Assembly: GCF_029224025.1 (NCBI RefSeq)
Contig: NZ_CP119392.1
Span: 2,875,001 to 2,939,000 of the forward strand
Direction: 5' to 3'
Origin: Rhodanobacter sp. AS-Z3
Lineage (GTDB): Bacteria > Pseudomonadota > Gammaproteobacteria > Xanthomonadales > Rhodanobacteraceae
DNA: 64,000 nucleotides
The notes below the pieces were generated by a model. It saw only the letters and a program-made list of their open reading frames with translations, was not told where the DNA came from and searched no databases. This document shows positions 63,200 to 64,000 of the stretch, in pieces (the first letter of the stretch is position 1; each line of letters begins with the position of its first letter). The translations under genes were made by a program, and so were the position numbers.

Positions 63200-63937
63200 C
63201 TAACCGCCTGCCGGAACCTGTCGGTTGAAGCCAGCGTCCTCCAGTTCGCGTGCTGCTGCATCGAGATCGTGACGGATGGCCGGGCTGGACAGAAAGTCGC
63301 GGACCAACGCCTGTCCCAGCACGCGGCCGGCGAAGATGTCCTGCGGCGTATGCACGCCACGCACCACCCGGCGCCAACCCACGCTCCGCGCGTAGCGATC
63401 CAGCGCCTGCGCACGTTGCGGAAGCAAGTGGCCGAGCAGCAGCGCGAAGACCGTTGCCCGCGTGCTGTGCCCACTGGGGTAGCCATAATCGCGGCTCTTC
63501 CAGTCGACAGCGTCACCTTCCGGGTCCCACTGGCATGAGTTGACCGGACAGGGCCGCTCGCGGTGCCAGGTCTGTTTGGCTTCGTTCTTGGCGAGATTCG
63601 TCTCCTTCTTCACCTCGGCGAACAACGCAGCGGTGGCTGGCAGCCGCTGCTCGGTGAACTCCGGACCCAGTACGGCAGCGAACGAGAACACCCCGAACTC
63701 CTCTTCCTGTTTCGACAGCGCGGCCTGCTCCGTTGTTCGCGTGGTGTAGGCCTGAAAGGTGACGGTGCGATCGGCGCTGTCTTCAGCGCTGCCCATGGCT
63801 GATGGCGCTGGAAGCACGGCGACGGCCTCATGCAGCTGGGCGTCACTGAGATAGTGTTGGGCGGTGCGCGCGTTGCCGATATTCAGCATCGACAGGCCAA
63901 GTACGGCGACACACACGCGGGTAAAATTCATGCTCAT
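63200..63937 (-). CDS. PAP2-family periplasmic acid phosphatase (PhoN-like)
   Basis: A 245-aa exported phosphatase. After a signal peptide (VCVAVLGLSMLNIGNARTA) the three PAP2 motifs appear in order: KQTWHRERP, YPSGHSTRATVFA and GWRRVVRGVHTPQD, with the catalytic His in each of the last two. The order and spacing fit class A nonspecific acid phosphatases. The ATG at 63937, with GGAG seven bases upstream, is chosen over an ATG at 63931. Confidence 0.92.
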   Translation of the reverse strand: MSMNFTRVCVAVLGLSMLNIGNARTAQHYLSDAQLHEAVAVLPAPSAMGSAEDSADRTVTFQAYTTRTTEQAALSKQEEEFGVFSFAAVLGPEFTEQRLPATAALFAEVKKETNLAKNEAKQTWHRERPCPVNSCQWDPEGDAVDWKSRDYGYPSGHSTRATVFALLLGHLLPQRAQALDRYARSVGWRRVVRGVHTPQDIFAGRVLGQALVRDFLSSPAIRHDLDAAARELEDAGFNRQVPAGG

Positions 63938-64000
63938 GCGACTGCTCCGCTGCATGTCAAAGTGCCAGCGACACGGAGGCAAACCAGCTCCGTCCGGGCA

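Overview
The window is high-GC DNA from a gammaproteobacterium. My best guess is the Xanthomonadales/Lysobacterales, around Rhodanobacter or Dyella. That placement rests on the gene set (DUF1415, RNase D, S9 peptidase, a TonB-receptor-led catabolic locus) and on codon style; it is inference, not a database match. Genes are packed tightly and most neighbours overlap by 4 bp (ATGA or TTGA).

Positions 1 to about 36,900 are a large accessory catabolic island made of several operons. (a) Plus strand 21-5455: isochorismatase-type amidohydrolase, two PuuE/NodB-type cyclic-amidase-like proteins, a PrpB-like lyase, two related membrane proteins and a VOC protein. (b) A TonB-dependent receptor at 5778. 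(c) Minus strand 11416-8119: enoyl-CoA hydratase, nitrilase-superfamily hydrolase and aldehyde dehydrogenase. (d) Plus strand 11483-15848: GntR regulator, two-subunit aconitase/IPM-dehydratase-like enzyme, cupin and VOC protein. (e) Minus strand 25844-16892: two MmgE/PrpD proteins, phenylacetate-CoA-ligase-like enzyme, amidase, family III CoA-transferase, a periplasmic protein and an MHS-type MFS importer. (f) Plus strand 26022-28047: acetyl-CoA hydrolase/transferase-family protein and a second GntR. (g) Minus strand 29805-28091: fumarate-reductase-type flavoprotein and a 63-aa protein, with a divergent LysR. (h) Minus strand 36883-30896: MDR reductase, double alpha/beta-hydrolase, FAD-linked oxidase, a third copy of the membrane protein, an unknown protein and a DUF1330 protein. 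A more AT-rich stray gene (16128-16882) with an apparent frameshift interrupts the island.

The island looks like one regulon. A perfect palindrome TGTCCGGACA occurs in three intergenic promoter regions, upstream of the TonB receptor, the CoA-transferase and the MDR-reductase operon. A second dyad, TGNTAT-N6-ATANCA, is shared by the TonB promoter and the promoter of the first GntR. The enzyme set (ring-opening amidohydrolases, half-amide amidases, a dehydratase/lyase pair resembling the dimethylmalate or methylisocitrate module, PrpD homologues, two CoA-transferase families) fits breakdown of a nitrogen-containing, probably cyclic imide or lactam compound to branched or unsaturated dicarboxylic acids and then to CoA esters. 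The true substrate is not visible from sequence.

From about 37,000 to the end the content is ordinary chromosome: SUMF1-domain protein, RNase D, tRNA-Ala(CGC), S9 peptidase, esterase, polyphosphate kinase, Fsr-type MFS exporter, FAD-linked oxidoreductase with an AfsR-like regulator, MurB, PyrD, SDR, DUF4190 protein, ALDH7-type dehydrogenase, tRNA-Arg(CCT), a divergent Nramp transporter, SelO, a lytic transglycosylase-like protein, DUF1415 and a PAP2 acid phosphatase. No rRNA, CRISPR array, insertion sequence or prophage was seen.
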